64,000 bases of DNA from Paenibacillus hamazuiensis. Its GTDB lineage: Bacteria; Bacillota; Bacilli; Paenibacillales; NBRC-103111. Below the pieces are notes generated by a model. It had not been told where the DNA came from and searched no databases. It saw nothing but the letters and a program-made list of their open reading frames with translations. The position numbers and the translations under genes were made by a program. This document shows, in pieces, positions 42,196-51,421 of this stretch (the stretch's first letter is position 1; each line of letters begins with the position of its first letter). The stretch lies in contig NZ_JALRMO010000001.1 in assembly GCF_023276405.1 (NCBI RefSeq), positions 3,410,001 through 3,474,000 on the forward strand, written 5' to 3'.

Positions 42196-45100
42196 CTAGA
42201 ACGTCTCGATTTTAACCCTGCTGCCCCGTCCGCCGGGCTCCGCCGGTTCGACCGTAAGCCGGCGCGGCAGCCGGTTTTTCAGCTCCGGCACGTGGCTGAT
42301 GACGCCGACGGTCAGCCGGTCGACATGCAGCTTCTCCAGCGCGGCGATCACCGTCTCGAGCAGCTCCTGATCGAGCGTGCCGAATCCTTCGTCGAGAAAG
42401 AAAAATTCGAGCGGATATTGGCCCTTCAGTTGGATTTGCGCCGAAAGCGCCAGCGCCAAAGCGAGCGAGGTCAAAAACGTCTCGCCGCCGGACAGCGTCG
42501 TGACCGGGCGGCGCACGCCGCCCCCGGCGTTGTCGCGGATGACGAAGCCGCCGCCCGAATCGACCTCGATCGCGTATTTGCCCCGCGTCAGCGAGCCGAG
42601 CCGTTCCGAGGCGGCGCGGCTCACCTGCATCAGCTGCTCCTCGGCGACGAATTCGACGAAGGCGTTGCCGCGCAGCACCGACTGCAGCTTGGAAAGCCGG
42701 TCCAGCAGCGTCTGCAGCCCTAGCCTTGCCTCCTCCAGCCGCTTCCACTGCTCATGCTTCACCAGCAGCTCCTCATGGTCGCGCTCGGCCTTCGCGCGGC
42801 TTTGCAGCGCCTCCTCGTCGGCCTGCTTCAGCTGCGCCAGCCGCTCCTGCAGGGCCGCCCATTCGTCGTCCGCGACGACGCGGCCCTGCAGCTTCGCTTC
42901 GAGCTCGCGCAGCTTTCCGCGCAGCTGCGCGAGCTCGCTGTCGTGGGCCTCCGCCTCGCGGGCCCACGCGGCTTTGTCCGCGGCGGGCAGCAGGGCGCTG
43001 CGCACCTGCTGCCCGTCCGCGAAGGCGGTGGCGGCGAGCGCCTGCCGCCACTCGCCCTGCGCCTTCGCGGCGTGCTCCGCTGCCGAGGCGAGGGCCTGCT
43101 GCGCCGCCGCCTTGCGGTGCGCGGCCGCCTGCAGCCGCTCGCGCGCCTGCTCGAGCGCGGTTTTGGCCGCCGCGGCGGAGGCGCGCAGCTCGGCGAGCTG
43201 CCGGGTCGCCGCCGCGACCAGCGCTTCGGCGCGCTCGCCGCCGGTGAGGGCGGCGAGCTGCCGCTCTTTCTCGCGCAGCCGCGCGTCGTCGGCGGCGAGC
43301 TTGGTGCGACGCTCGACCAGCGCCAGCTCAAGCGCCGCGCTTTGCTGCTGCAGCCGCTGGATGGCGGCTTCGCGCTCCTCGAGGAACGGCACGCTTTTCT
43401 CGATGCGCTGCTTCAGCTCCTCCGCCGCCTCGTCCTTGCGCTGCAGCCCGGCGACATCCTGCTCGAGCTGCTCCCGCTTCAGTCCGGGAAAGCTGATCTC
43501 CCACGAGCGAAGCTTGTCTTGATAAGTCCGCTCGGCGGCGCTCCGTTTCTCGGCGAGGCCGCCGAGAAATACATCGAGCTGCTGCTGCGCCGCACGCGCT
43601 TCGCGCAGGCGCCCGTCCAGCGCGGCTTCCTCGCGCTGCAGCTCCTTAAGCCGCTGTTCCAGCGAGGCCGCCTCCGAAGCGGCGTTCTTTTCCCATTCCG
43701 CTGCCGCCGCAAGCTCCCGGCTAATACCGACGAGCTGCTGAAGGATGTTTTCCAGCGCTGCGGTAACGGACGGCGACGCTGCCGCTGCGACTTCCAAGTA
43801 TGCGCTTCCCGCCGCACCCGCGACGGCAGCATCGGTGGCGGAGGCGGCGGCATCCGCCTGCCCCAGCAAACCGCGCAGCCGAAAGCTCAGCTGCTGCGCC
43901 GCCGTCAGCCGCTCGCGCACTTCGTGCTGCTTCGCCTCGAGCTCGCGCTGCGCGTCCAGCGCCGCGTCCGGCTCGCCCTCGTCATGCGGCCCCGCCGGCA
44001 TCGCGTGCTCGCGCGAGCCGCATACCGGGCAGGGCTCGCCCGGGCGCAGCCGCTCCGCGAGCTCGGCCGCCATGCGCCGCAGCTCGGCTTCGCGGCCCGC
44101 TTCGCGCAGCTGCCGGCCAAGCTGCGGCATCGCCTGCACGAGCCGCTCCAAGCCCGCCGCCGCTGCAGCCGCTTGCGCATGCGCAGCAAGCGCCGCACCT
44201 AGCCACTCGCTCTTGCCGCGGGCTGCGCGCTCCGCTTCGGCGGCAAGCTCCCGCTCCGCCAGCGAAGCGTCGCTTTGCTGCTTGCGGAGCTTCGCCAGCT
44301 CGGCGTCCTGCTCGGCGAGCTGCGTTTGCAGCCGCTCGAGCTCCTGCAGCTGCTGCGCCGCCTGCTGCAGCCGCAGCCGGGTTTCGGCGCCCACCTCGGC
44401 CAGCTTCAGCTCCTCCTTAAGCTCGGCCTGCCGCTTCAGCGCCTTTTCCCGCAGCTCCGATTCCTTGCGCAGCTGCTCTTTCGCCTGCTGCAGCTCCGTG
44501 TCCGCCGCCGCGGCTTGAACCGTCAGCTCACGCATCGCCGCCTCCAGCGAAGCGATGTCCCGCTCGTCCTGCAAAGCCTGCTCCAGCTGGCTGATTCGCA
44601 CGGACAGCGGCGCTTCGCTTGCTTGAAGCAGCTGCTCTGCACTGACGTGAGCCGTCTCCGCATGCGCGTACTGCTCCGCCGCCGCGGCATGATCCCGCGT
44701 CGCGAGCTGCTCCTCTCGCTCCGCTGCAGCGACCTGGCGTTCGCCGTATTCCGCCTGCTCCAGGTACGGGCGCAGCCGTTCCGCCTGCTCCGCTTCGGCC
44801 AGACGGCGCTTCAGCGCTTCAATCTGAGGTGTTCGCGCCTCCAATCGCTCCAGCGCCTCCGTAGTAAGCTCACGATCCGTTTGCCATGTTTTCAGCTGCT
44901 TGATCTCTTCCACCTTTTGCTCGTGGGCGGCCAATTGGCCTCGTATTTCCTTCGCACGGAGTTCGGCTTCGCGAAGCCGTTCCTGCGCCGCCTGCAAAGC
45001 CTCATCGGAGGCTTCGCCGAGACCTGTCTGGGTTGCGGCGATTTCCTTGATCGCCACGTCGGTTTCCTTGAATTTGCCGCTGACCTTGGCACTCAGCTGG

Positions 45101-45645
45101 TCCCCGTAGCTTTCGAGATGAAAGAGCCGCTGCAGCATTAGCCGCCGGTCTTTTCCGGTCAACGTCAAAAACTCCGCAAACTTCCCTTGCGGCAGCACGA
45201 CCGCGCGGGTAAAATCCTGCATGGACAAGCCCAGTATATCTTGAATTTGAGCCGTTACGTCCTTGGCTTTGTCGGCCAGCACGACGGTTTCGCCGTCCTT
45301 CATACGCACGAGCCGGCTGACCGTACCCGTAACGGATACTTCTCCGGTTCGTTTAAACTGGCGGTCTACCCGGTATGTATCTATGCCCGAAGCATTTTGG
45401 AGCTGAAATGAAAACGAGACGGACAGCGTATTTTCCGCCTGGTTCATGATGCCCTGAGTGCCCCCGGCGGCCCTTTCCACCACACCGAACAAAGCCAGCG
45501 TCATCGCGTCCAAAATCGACGACTTGCCGCTGCCCGTCGGTCCGAAAATGCCGAACACCCCGGCCTCGCACAGCTTCGTAAAATCGATCTCCTGCGGCTC
45601 CCTGTAGCTTTGCAGCCCGGCGATTTGAAGCGATATCGGTTTCAA
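42196..45645 (-). CDS. sbcC: SbcC, ATPase subunit of the SbcCD nuclease
   Basis: SbcC with SbcD forms an Mre11-Rad50-type complex that cuts hairpins and protein-blocked DNA ends. The 1149-residue protein has Walker A GIFGPTGSGKSSILDAMTLA near residue 38, two very long Ala/Gln/Glu-rich coiled-coil arms (about 180-1000), a zinc hook CPVCGSREHAM near residue 545, and the C-terminal signature TTLSGGETFLTSLALALALS with Walker B FFLDEGFGTLD. The coiled-coil DNA is very GC-rich. It overlaps sbcD by 4 bp. Confidence 0.97.
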   Translation of the reverse strand: MKPISLQIAGLQSYREPQEIDFTKLCEAGVFGIFGPTGSGKSSILDAMTLALFGVVERAAGGTQGIMNQAENTLSVSFSFQLQNASGIDTYRVDRQFKRTGEVSVTGTVSRLVRMKDGETVVLADKAKDVTAQIQDILGLSMQDFTRAVVLPQGKFAEFLTLTGKDRRLMLQRLFHLESYGDQLSAKVSGKFKETDVAIKEIAATQTGLGEASDEALQAAQERLREAELRAKEIRGQLAAHEQKVEEIKQLKTWQTDRELTTEALERLEARTPQIEALKRRLAEAEQAERLRPYLEQAEYGERQVAAAEREEQLATRDHAAAAEQYAHAETAHVSAEQLLQASEAPLSVRISQLEQALQDERDIASLEAAMRELTVQAAAADTELQQAKEQLRKESELREKALKRQAELKEELKLAEVGAETRLRLQQAAQQLQELERLQTQLAEQDAELAKLRKQQSDASLAERELAAEAERAARGKSEWLGAALAAHAQAAAAAAGLERLVQAMPQLGRQLREAGREAELRRMAAELAERLRPGEPCPVCGSREHAMPAGPHDEGEPDAALDAQRELEAKQHEVRERLTAAQQLSFRLRGLLGQADAAASATDAAVAGAAGSAYLEVAAAASPSVTAALENILQQLVGISRELAAAAEWEKNAASEAASLEQRLKELQREEAALDGRLREARAAQQQLDVFLGGLAEKRSAAERTYQDKLRSWEISFPGLKREQLEQDVAGLQRKDEAAEELKQRIEKSVPFLEEREAAIQRLQQQSAALELALVERRTKLAADDARLREKERQLAALTGGERAEALVAAATRQLAELRASAAAAKTALEQARERLQAAAHRKAAAQQALASAAEHAAKAQGEWRQALAATAFADGQQVRSALLPAADKAAWAREAEAHDSELAQLRGKLRELEAKLQGRVVADDEWAALQERLAQLKQADEEALQSRAKAERDHEELLVKHEQWKRLEEARLGLQTLLDRLSKLQSVLRGNAFVEFVAEEQLMQVSRAASERLGSLTRGKYAIEVDSGGGFVIRDNAGGGVRRPVTTLSGGETFLTSLALALALSAQIQLKGQYPLEFFFLDEGFGTLDQELLETVIAALEKLHVDRLTVGVISHVPELKNRLPRRLTVEPAEPGGRGSRVKIETF

Positions 45646-46829
45646 TGGCGATCCTCCTCCCCGCCGGCGGCCTCATCCTGACCGAGCAGCTCCAAAAACA
45701 GCTGTACGAGCTCAGGCTCAGGCTCCGCTCCGCCGGTCTGACGCCGGTAAAAGCGCCGGAACAGCTCGTCGATCGGCAGGCTGCCGGCCGCAGCCGCCTC
45801 CGTCGCCGCCACCTCCATATCCGGATACACCGGCCGGATGTTCAGGAGCCCGTCGTGCGCCGTGCGCAGCCGCTGTATTTGCTCCATGCCGAGCGCTTCC
45901 GTCACGTGCAGCTCGAGATCGATCCACGCCTGTTTATCGCGCCCCTCGTCAAGCCAGCGGTGCACTTCCGCGAGCCCCTGCTTCGCCGTCCATTTGACAA
46001 CCGGCCTTCCGCTCGCTAAAAAGATTTCCTCCAGCACGGGAGGTTTACCCGGCTCCGCCTCAAGCAGCGTAACCGACTTCGCCTGACCCGCTTCGGAGAA
46101 GCTGTACGCGAGCGGCGAGCCGCTGTAGCGGATCGGCACCTCCGCTTTCATCGTCTGCGGCCTGTGCAGGTGCCCGAGCGCCACATACTGCGCCCCCGCG
46201 CATAAAGCCGTCGTGTCGACCGTGTACGCTCCGCCGACTTGAATCGGTCTCTCCGAATCGGTTTCCGCACCGCCCAGCACGTACAGATGGCTCATAATCA
46301 AGTTGACCGAATCCGGAGCGAAATATTTCGCCTGCTGCGCGACAATATGCTTCACCCGGTCGGAATAGGCGCTGCGCAGCGCCTCTTCGTCCGAGCTCAG
46401 AGACAGCAGCTCGCGCAGCCTCGCTTCCGAAGGATACGGCAGCGCGAAGATGCGCGCCAGCTCGTCCGTCCGCTTCACGCGGACTTCCTGCAGCTGCGCT
46501 ACCGGCAGGCCGACCAGCGTCACCCCGTGCCGGGCCGCCAGCGGTGCCGCCGCCGCAAGCCGGTCCGGATGGTCGTGGTTGCCAGCGATCACGACGACCG
46601 GACGCGTCCCGTAGTCGGCAAGCCTCGCAAGGCTGTCGTAAAAGAGCTGCTCCGCCGACGCCGGCGGATTGACGGAGTCATAGACGTCTCCGGCGATCAG
46701 CACGAGATCGACCTTCCGTTCCCTGACGATCGCGACGAGCTCGTCCACGAACGCCTCCTGCTCCGGAAGCCGGCTCCGCCCCTCGAGCGTGCGGCCGAAA
46801 TGCCAGTCGGCCGTATGTAAAATGCGCAT
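45642..46829 (-). CDS. sbcD: SbcD exonuclease subunit
   Basis: The nuclease half of SbcCD, 395 residues from ATG 46829 (AAAGGAGC before). Metal-phosphoesterase motifs are MRILHTADWHFG, LIAGDVYDSVNPP, VVIAGNHDHPDRL and LGHLHRPQ, all with the expected D, H and N residues. The C-terminal part caps the active site. Mn-dependent 3'-5' exo- and endonuclease activity is known for the family. Confidence 0.97.
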   Translation of the reverse strand: MRILHTADWHFGRTLEGRSRLPEQEAFVDELVAIVRERKVDLVLIAGDVYDSVNPPASAEQLFYDSLARLADYGTRPVVVIAGNHDHPDRLAAAAPLAARHGVTLVGLPVAQLQEVRVKRTDELARIFALPYPSEARLRELLSLSSDEEALRSAYSDRVKHIVAQQAKYFAPDSVNLIMSHLYVLGGAETDSERPIQVGGAYTVDTTALCAGAQYVALGHLHRPQTMKAEVPIRYSGSPLAYSFSEAGQAKSVTLLEAEPGKPPVLEEIFLASGRPVVKWTAKQGLAEVHRWLDEGRDKQAWIDLELHVTEALGMEQIQRLRTAHDGLLNIRPVYPDMEVAATEAAAAGSLPIDELFRRFYRRQTGGAEPEPELVQLFLELLGQDEAAGGEEDRH

Positions 46830-47338
46830 CGGCTCAAGCTCCTTTCGCTTTATCTGCAATTGTTGAAATTAGCCGTTTTGGCGGCACAAAGTGACATCTC
46901 TTATATCCGAAACGGAACAAAGAGGTTCGCCATTGCCCCGAGGACCCGTATGTACCTGTATGCGCCCCAGGCGTCGAAATAATCCCAAATGGTTGGCTTA
47001 TCACCGGCAAAAAGCTCCCATTCAGCCATAATAATACAAATTACTTGTTTTAAAATGGCGGCAAAAGTGTTTTTCCGAAAACAGTCCGAATATAATCCAA
47101 CTTTTTGGGATTATCCGTTCCGGCTGATGGTAATCGTGGTGAATAAGCCAACAAATTGCGCCTATTTGTTTATCATCGGATTGTTTCTTTCATCGAACTC
47201 AGCGGCAGCCATCGACTGCCGCCGTTCACGCTTCGTCAGCGCGCTGTCCCGAGTGGAGTCGGGTGCGCATTGCTTGCCGATTCTTGTGCCTTACCCAAAT
47301 TTAGATGCAGAAAAGCTCATCTCTCGCTAGAAAACCGG
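46830..47338. other. Intergenic gap between sbcD and addA with an imperfect inverted repeat
   Basis: I see no convincing gene in this 509 bp. The plus-strand open frame at 46989-47330 has no RBS and no family look. The only structure is an imperfect inverted repeat, 46979-47005 against 47088-47114 (20 of 27 positions), with arms ATAATCCCAAA...GCTTATCACC, and a further partial copy GGTGAATAAGCCAAC at 47138. The sbcD promoter should be at the left end. Confidence 0.4.
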
Positions 47339-50300
47339 CTACACTTCCACTACATGAGCCCCGTCAAACAAAAATAAATATTTATGAACGACCGGTTTTC
47401 TCCATATGTGCTGGACCGCTTTCGCGTACAAGTCAAGCTGCAGCTTGTAACGCTCCTTCACCGTCTCGGGAGAGCGGCCCTGCAGCGCATCGGTCTTGAA
47501 ATCGAGCAGCACAAGGCCTGCCGGCTCCTCAAACATGCAGTCGATGACCCCCTGGATCAAAATCGTTTCGTCCTTCGCCGCCTCGTCCGCATCAGGGTAA
47601 ACCTCGCCGGCGGCCAGCCGGTAGCTGAAAGGAATTTCCCGGCGCACCTTGCCGGATGCAAGCAACCGTCTGCCCAGCGGCGTACGGAAAAATCCGGCGA
47701 TCACGCTGACGTCGACCGCTTCGCTTTGCTGCTCGGTGATCAGCTCCTTTTCGACCATGCGGCGAACGGTTGCCCGCACGCTGTCCTCGTCCGGCTCGCC
47801 ATCCAGCGGCACATGCTGCATCACTGCGTGAAACAGCGTCCCCCGCTCCGCCGCATTCATCTTGCGCTGCTCCAAAAAACGCGGACGTCTCGTAATAACC
47901 GGTCTGAAAAACGTCCCTGCTGATTGTGCCGGGAACAGCTCTCCCACCGCTTCCTCGCCCTGCAGCTCCTGCCAAAGCCGCTGATCTTCACCGATTCGCT
48001 TCAGCTCGGACACCGACGTTTTCGAGAACATCTCGTGCGCCGCCCCGTAAGGGTAAGTCCACGACAGCTTGCGTTCCACCTCGCGCTGCCAAACGCCCGA
48101 GCCGGGAACGGCGCGAAGCGCGCGCACCGCGTCCATCAGCCCGCTGTCGGGTGCGGCGGTCGGTGCCGCCTCTGCCGTATGGGCGAGAAGCTCCGGCTGA
48201 ACGATATGTACGATCCAGCGGGACGTTTCGTCGGCGAGGAACGGCTGCGACCGGAAATCCGCACCCACTCTTTCGCGAAGCGCCTTCGCATGCGGATGGC
48301 GGATCATCGCCGGACCGACCCAATCCAGGTAGCATTTGGCCTGGGCCAGCTCGAAATCCGGCAGCGTCTGCTGCGGGTGCTCCAGCAGCCTGGCCCACTG
48401 CAGAAGTTTTTTATCCAGACCTTTGACGGTCGCAATCAAAAACATTTTTTCCTTCGGACGTGTAAGAGCGACGTACAATACGCGCATTTCTTCGGCAAGC
48501 GTCTCCAGCCGCATTCTCCGGCGAATAGCGAGCGCCGGCAGCGTCGGGTAGGTCACCCGCAGCTCCGTATCGGCAAACCTCGGACCGAAGCCAAGCTCCT
48601 TGTGCAGCAGGAAAGCATCGTTCAGGTCCATCTGGTTAAACATTTTCGCCATGCCCGCCACGAATACGACAGGAAACTCCAGGCCCTTGCTTTTATGTAT
48701 CGTCATGATGCGCACGACGTCTTCCTGCTCGCCGAGCGCCCGAGCCGTTCCGAGGTCCCCGCCGGTTTCCTTCATCCGCTCGATGAAGCGGAGGAAGCGG
48801 AACAATCCGCGGAACGACGTCGCTTCGTATTGGCGGGCCCGGTCGTATAACGCACGCAGGTTCGCCTGCCGCTGAACGCCCCCGGGCATGCCGCCGCAAA
48901 AATCGTAGTAGCCGGTTTCCCGCAGCACCTTCCAGAGCAGCTCGGCCAAGGAGCCGCTTTGCGCATCGCGCCGCCAATCCGCCAACTGCCGTAAGAACAA
49001 TGCAAGCTTGCGCTGAACCCCGGGATTGCGGGTTCGTTCGGAAGTATCCGCCGCAAATGGCGCCGTCTGCCGCTCTCCGATCATATCGAACAGGTCGAGC
49101 TGCCGCCCGGAATCCGTACCATCCGGGCCTCCGGCGGCTTCCGATCCGCGCTCTCCCCGAACCGCATCGCCGGAGCCTTCCGCGCCTTCCGATCCCCGCG
49201 AATCCCCGGCAAAGTCTGCAGATACGTCCCCTTCCCCGGAATCCTCATCCTCCCGGCCGCCTGCCGCATAAGCTTTCACCGCTTCGTAAAACGGCACTCC
49301 TTTGGCGAAAATGCGAATTTGCGCCAGCTCGTCCGCACTCAGCCCCACGATGGCGGACCGCAGCACCGCTGCAAGCGGGATGTCCTGGAACGGGTTGTCG
49401 ATCACTTTAAGCAGCGACATCATCACTTCGACTTCCATCGCGGAAAAATACCCTGCGCTCAGCTCCGCGTAAGCGGGAATGCCCTGAAGCCGCAGCTCCT
49501 CGATAAACACCGGCGCCCACGCCTGGGTCGCCCGCATCAGGATGACGAAGTCGCGGAACGTTGCCGGCCTCATGCCGCCGGTACGTTTGTCGAATACCTC
49601 GAAAGCGGGTGCTCCGCTGCCGTCCAGCCCCATCATCCGGCGGATGTTCGCCGCGATCACCCGCGCCTCGAGTTGGGCCGTCTCCAGCTCTTGAGCCTCC
49701 TGCTGCGGATCGGCCGCGTCCGCTTCCGCCGACGCCGAAAACTCCGCCGAATTCGCGTCGTCGTCCTCGGTTTCCGAATACCGCTCCTCGCTTTCGGACG
49801 GACCGCTTTTGTCTATGAGCAGCAGCTCCGCGGACAAGTCGTGCGCGGCATGCTGCGCATCCGGATAACCCGCACCGTACACCAGCTTGGCCCGGTCATC
49901 GTAATCGATTTCCCCGACCGCTTCGTTCATGACCATTTTGAAAATGTAGTTGACGCCGCCGACAACCTCCTGTCGGCTTCGGAAGTTTCGCGCGAGGTCG
50001 ATGCGCAGGCCGGGTTCCGTCTCATCCGGCCGGTACGATTTGTATTTGTCCAAAAACAGACCCGGCTCCGCCAAACGGAATTTGTATATGCTCTGCTTGA
50101 CGTCGCCGACCATAAACCGGTTGCCGGGCGCAGGGCGCGAAATAAGCTCGACGATCGCCTCCTGCACGCTGTTCGTGTCCTGGTATTCGTCGAGCAGTAC
50201 CTCAACGAACTGCTCGCGGTAATCAAGCGCGGCCTGCGAAGGTACGAGACGGTCCGGCGTCGAATCGGGATGACGCAATATTTGCAGGCAAAAATGCTCC

Positions 50301-51421
50301 AGATCGGCGAAATCGACCAGCCCTTTGGCGGCCTTCGCCTGCTTGTACCGCTCCCCGAACCGGATGACAAGCTCCGCAAGCGTGCCCATCAGCGGAGCGA
50401 TCGCGCGCATTTCATCGGCATACTGCTGCGACGAGCGCTCGAACAGCTCCTCCTTGATTTTCGCGATCTGGTCTTTAGCGCGGTTACGCAGCTCCTTGAC
50501 TTGCTCCTGCAGCTCTTTATCGCACTGGTCGCCGCGTACCGCTTTCAGCTTGCCGAAAGCGGCCGTCCCGAATGCGCCGTACAGCTCGTCCCACGACGTA
50601 TGCGATGCTTCGAGCAGCTTCCCGACAACAGCGATATCTTCTTTCAGATTGTCTATGTAAGGTGCCGGGCCTTCAGGCTGCTCGGCGATGCGCATCGCCT
50701 GGCGTAGCAGGTCGCAGGTGCCGGACAGCTCGAGCCGAACATCGGCGAGCAGGCTCTTTTTCCACGGATCGTCCGTGCCGAAATCCGCTTCGAACAACGC
50801 CGCCGTCTCGCGCAGCCAATAATCCGGCCACGGATGGCTGCGCGAATAGTCGTACAGCCGCTGGATGAGCCGGTAGAGCGGCTCGTCGCTGCGCTCGCCC
50901 GAGAACGAATCGACCAGCCGCCAAAACGGACTGTCCTCCCCGCTCGCGCCATACCATTCCTCAAGCAGCTCCTCCAGCACATCCTGGCGCATCAGCTCGC
51001 TTTCCGTTTCGTTGGCGATTCGAAAGCCGGGATCGAGATGAATAAGCTGGTAGTAACGCTTCATCACTTCCAGACAAAACGAGTGCAGCGTCGTGATCGA
51101 CGCCCGGCCCATGAGCGCCAGCTGGCGGCGCAAGTGGCCCGAATCCGGCTGCTTTACGAGCGCCTTCTCAACCGCTTCGCGGATGCGGTGGCGCATTTCC
51201 GCTGCGGCCGCTTTCGTAAACGTGGCGACGAGCAGCCGGTCCACATCGACGGGATCGCGTTCGTCCGAAATGCGGCGGATAATCCGCTCGACAAGTACCG
51301 CCGTTTTTCCCGAGCCGGCCGCCGCCGCAACAAGCACGTTATGGCCGGTCAGCGCAATCGCGTCCCATTGATCGTCCGTCCACGTGCTGCCCTCCGGTTT
51401 AGGCACCTTGCGTATCGTCAT
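47339..51421 (-). CDS. addA: AddA, helicase-nuclease subunit A
   Basis: AddA is the UvrD-type helicase and one of two nucleases of AddAB, which resects double-strand breaks for RecA. The 1360-residue product starts at ATG 51421 (GGAGGAGG before), MTIRKVPKPEGSTWTDDQWD. Helicase motifs include VLVAAAAGSGKTAVLVERII (Walker A), VLLDEYQDTNSVQEA (Walker B) and VRIMTIHKSKGLEFPVVFVA. The C-terminal RecB-like nuclease has LVLLDFKTDAL (D and K). Two acidic/Gly-rich linkers (around residues 565-600 and 745-815) are not part of the core. It overlaps the addB end by 23 bp. Confidence 0.97.
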   Translation of the reverse strand: MTIRKVPKPEGSTWTDDQWDAIALTGHNVLVAAAAGSGKTAVLVERIIRRISDERDPVDVDRLLVATFTKAAAAEMRHRIREAVEKALVKQPDSGHLRRQLALMGRASITTLHSFCLEVMKRYYQLIHLDPGFRIANETESELMRQDVLEELLEEWYGASGEDSPFWRLVDSFSGERSDEPLYRLIQRLYDYSRSHPWPDYWLRETAALFEADFGTDDPWKKSLLADVRLELSGTCDLLRQAMRIAEQPEGPAPYIDNLKEDIAVVGKLLEASHTSWDELYGAFGTAAFGKLKAVRGDQCDKELQEQVKELRNRAKDQIAKIKEELFERSSQQYADEMRAIAPLMGTLAELVIRFGERYKQAKAAKGLVDFADLEHFCLQILRHPDSTPDRLVPSQAALDYREQFVEVLLDEYQDTNSVQEAIVELISRPAPGNRFMVGDVKQSIYKFRLAEPGLFLDKYKSYRPDETEPGLRIDLARNFRSRQEVVGGVNYIFKMVMNEAVGEIDYDDRAKLVYGAGYPDAQHAAHDLSAELLLIDKSGPSESEERYSETEDDDANSAEFSASAEADAADPQQEAQELETAQLEARVIAANIRRMMGLDGSGAPAFEVFDKRTGGMRPATFRDFVILMRATQAWAPVFIEELRLQGIPAYAELSAGYFSAMEVEVMMSLLKVIDNPFQDIPLAAVLRSAIVGLSADELAQIRIFAKGVPFYEAVKAYAAGGREDEDSGEGDVSADFAGDSRGSEGAEGSGDAVRGERGSEAAGGPDGTDSGRQLDLFDMIGERQTAPFAADTSERTRNPGVQRKLALFLRQLADWRRDAQSGSLAELLWKVLRETGYYDFCGGMPGGVQRQANLRALYDRARQYEATSFRGLFRFLRFIERMKETGGDLGTARALGEQEDVVRIMTIHKSKGLEFPVVFVAGMAKMFNQMDLNDAFLLHKELGFGPRFADTELRVTYPTLPALAIRRRMRLETLAEEMRVLYVALTRPKEKMFLIATVKGLDKKLLQWARLLEHPQQTLPDFELAQAKCYLDWVGPAMIRHPHAKALRERVGADFRSQPFLADETSRWIVHIVQPELLAHTAEAAPTAAPDSGLMDAVRALRAVPGSGVWQREVERKLSWTYPYGAAHEMFSKTSVSELKRIGEDQRLWQELQGEEAVGELFPAQSAGTFFRPVITRRPRFLEQRKMNAAERGTLFHAVMQHVPLDGEPDEDSVRATVRRMVEKELITEQQSEAVDVSVIAGFFRTPLGRRLLASGKVRREIPFSYRLAAGEVYPDADEAAKDETILIQGVIDCMFEEPAGLVLLDFKTDALQGRSPETVKERYKLQLDLYAKAVQHIWRKPVVHKYLFLFDGAHVVEV

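Noticed and set aside
42377-44518. Long plus-strand open frames opposite sbcC
   Set aside because: The GC-rich coiled-coil region of sbcC has few stops on the other strand; the products are Ser/Arg/Ala-rich with no motifs, while sbcC itself is complete.
46989-47330. Possible 113-residue protein in the sbcD-addA gap
   Set aside because: No RBS before the ATG, no known family, and it runs through an inverted repeat.
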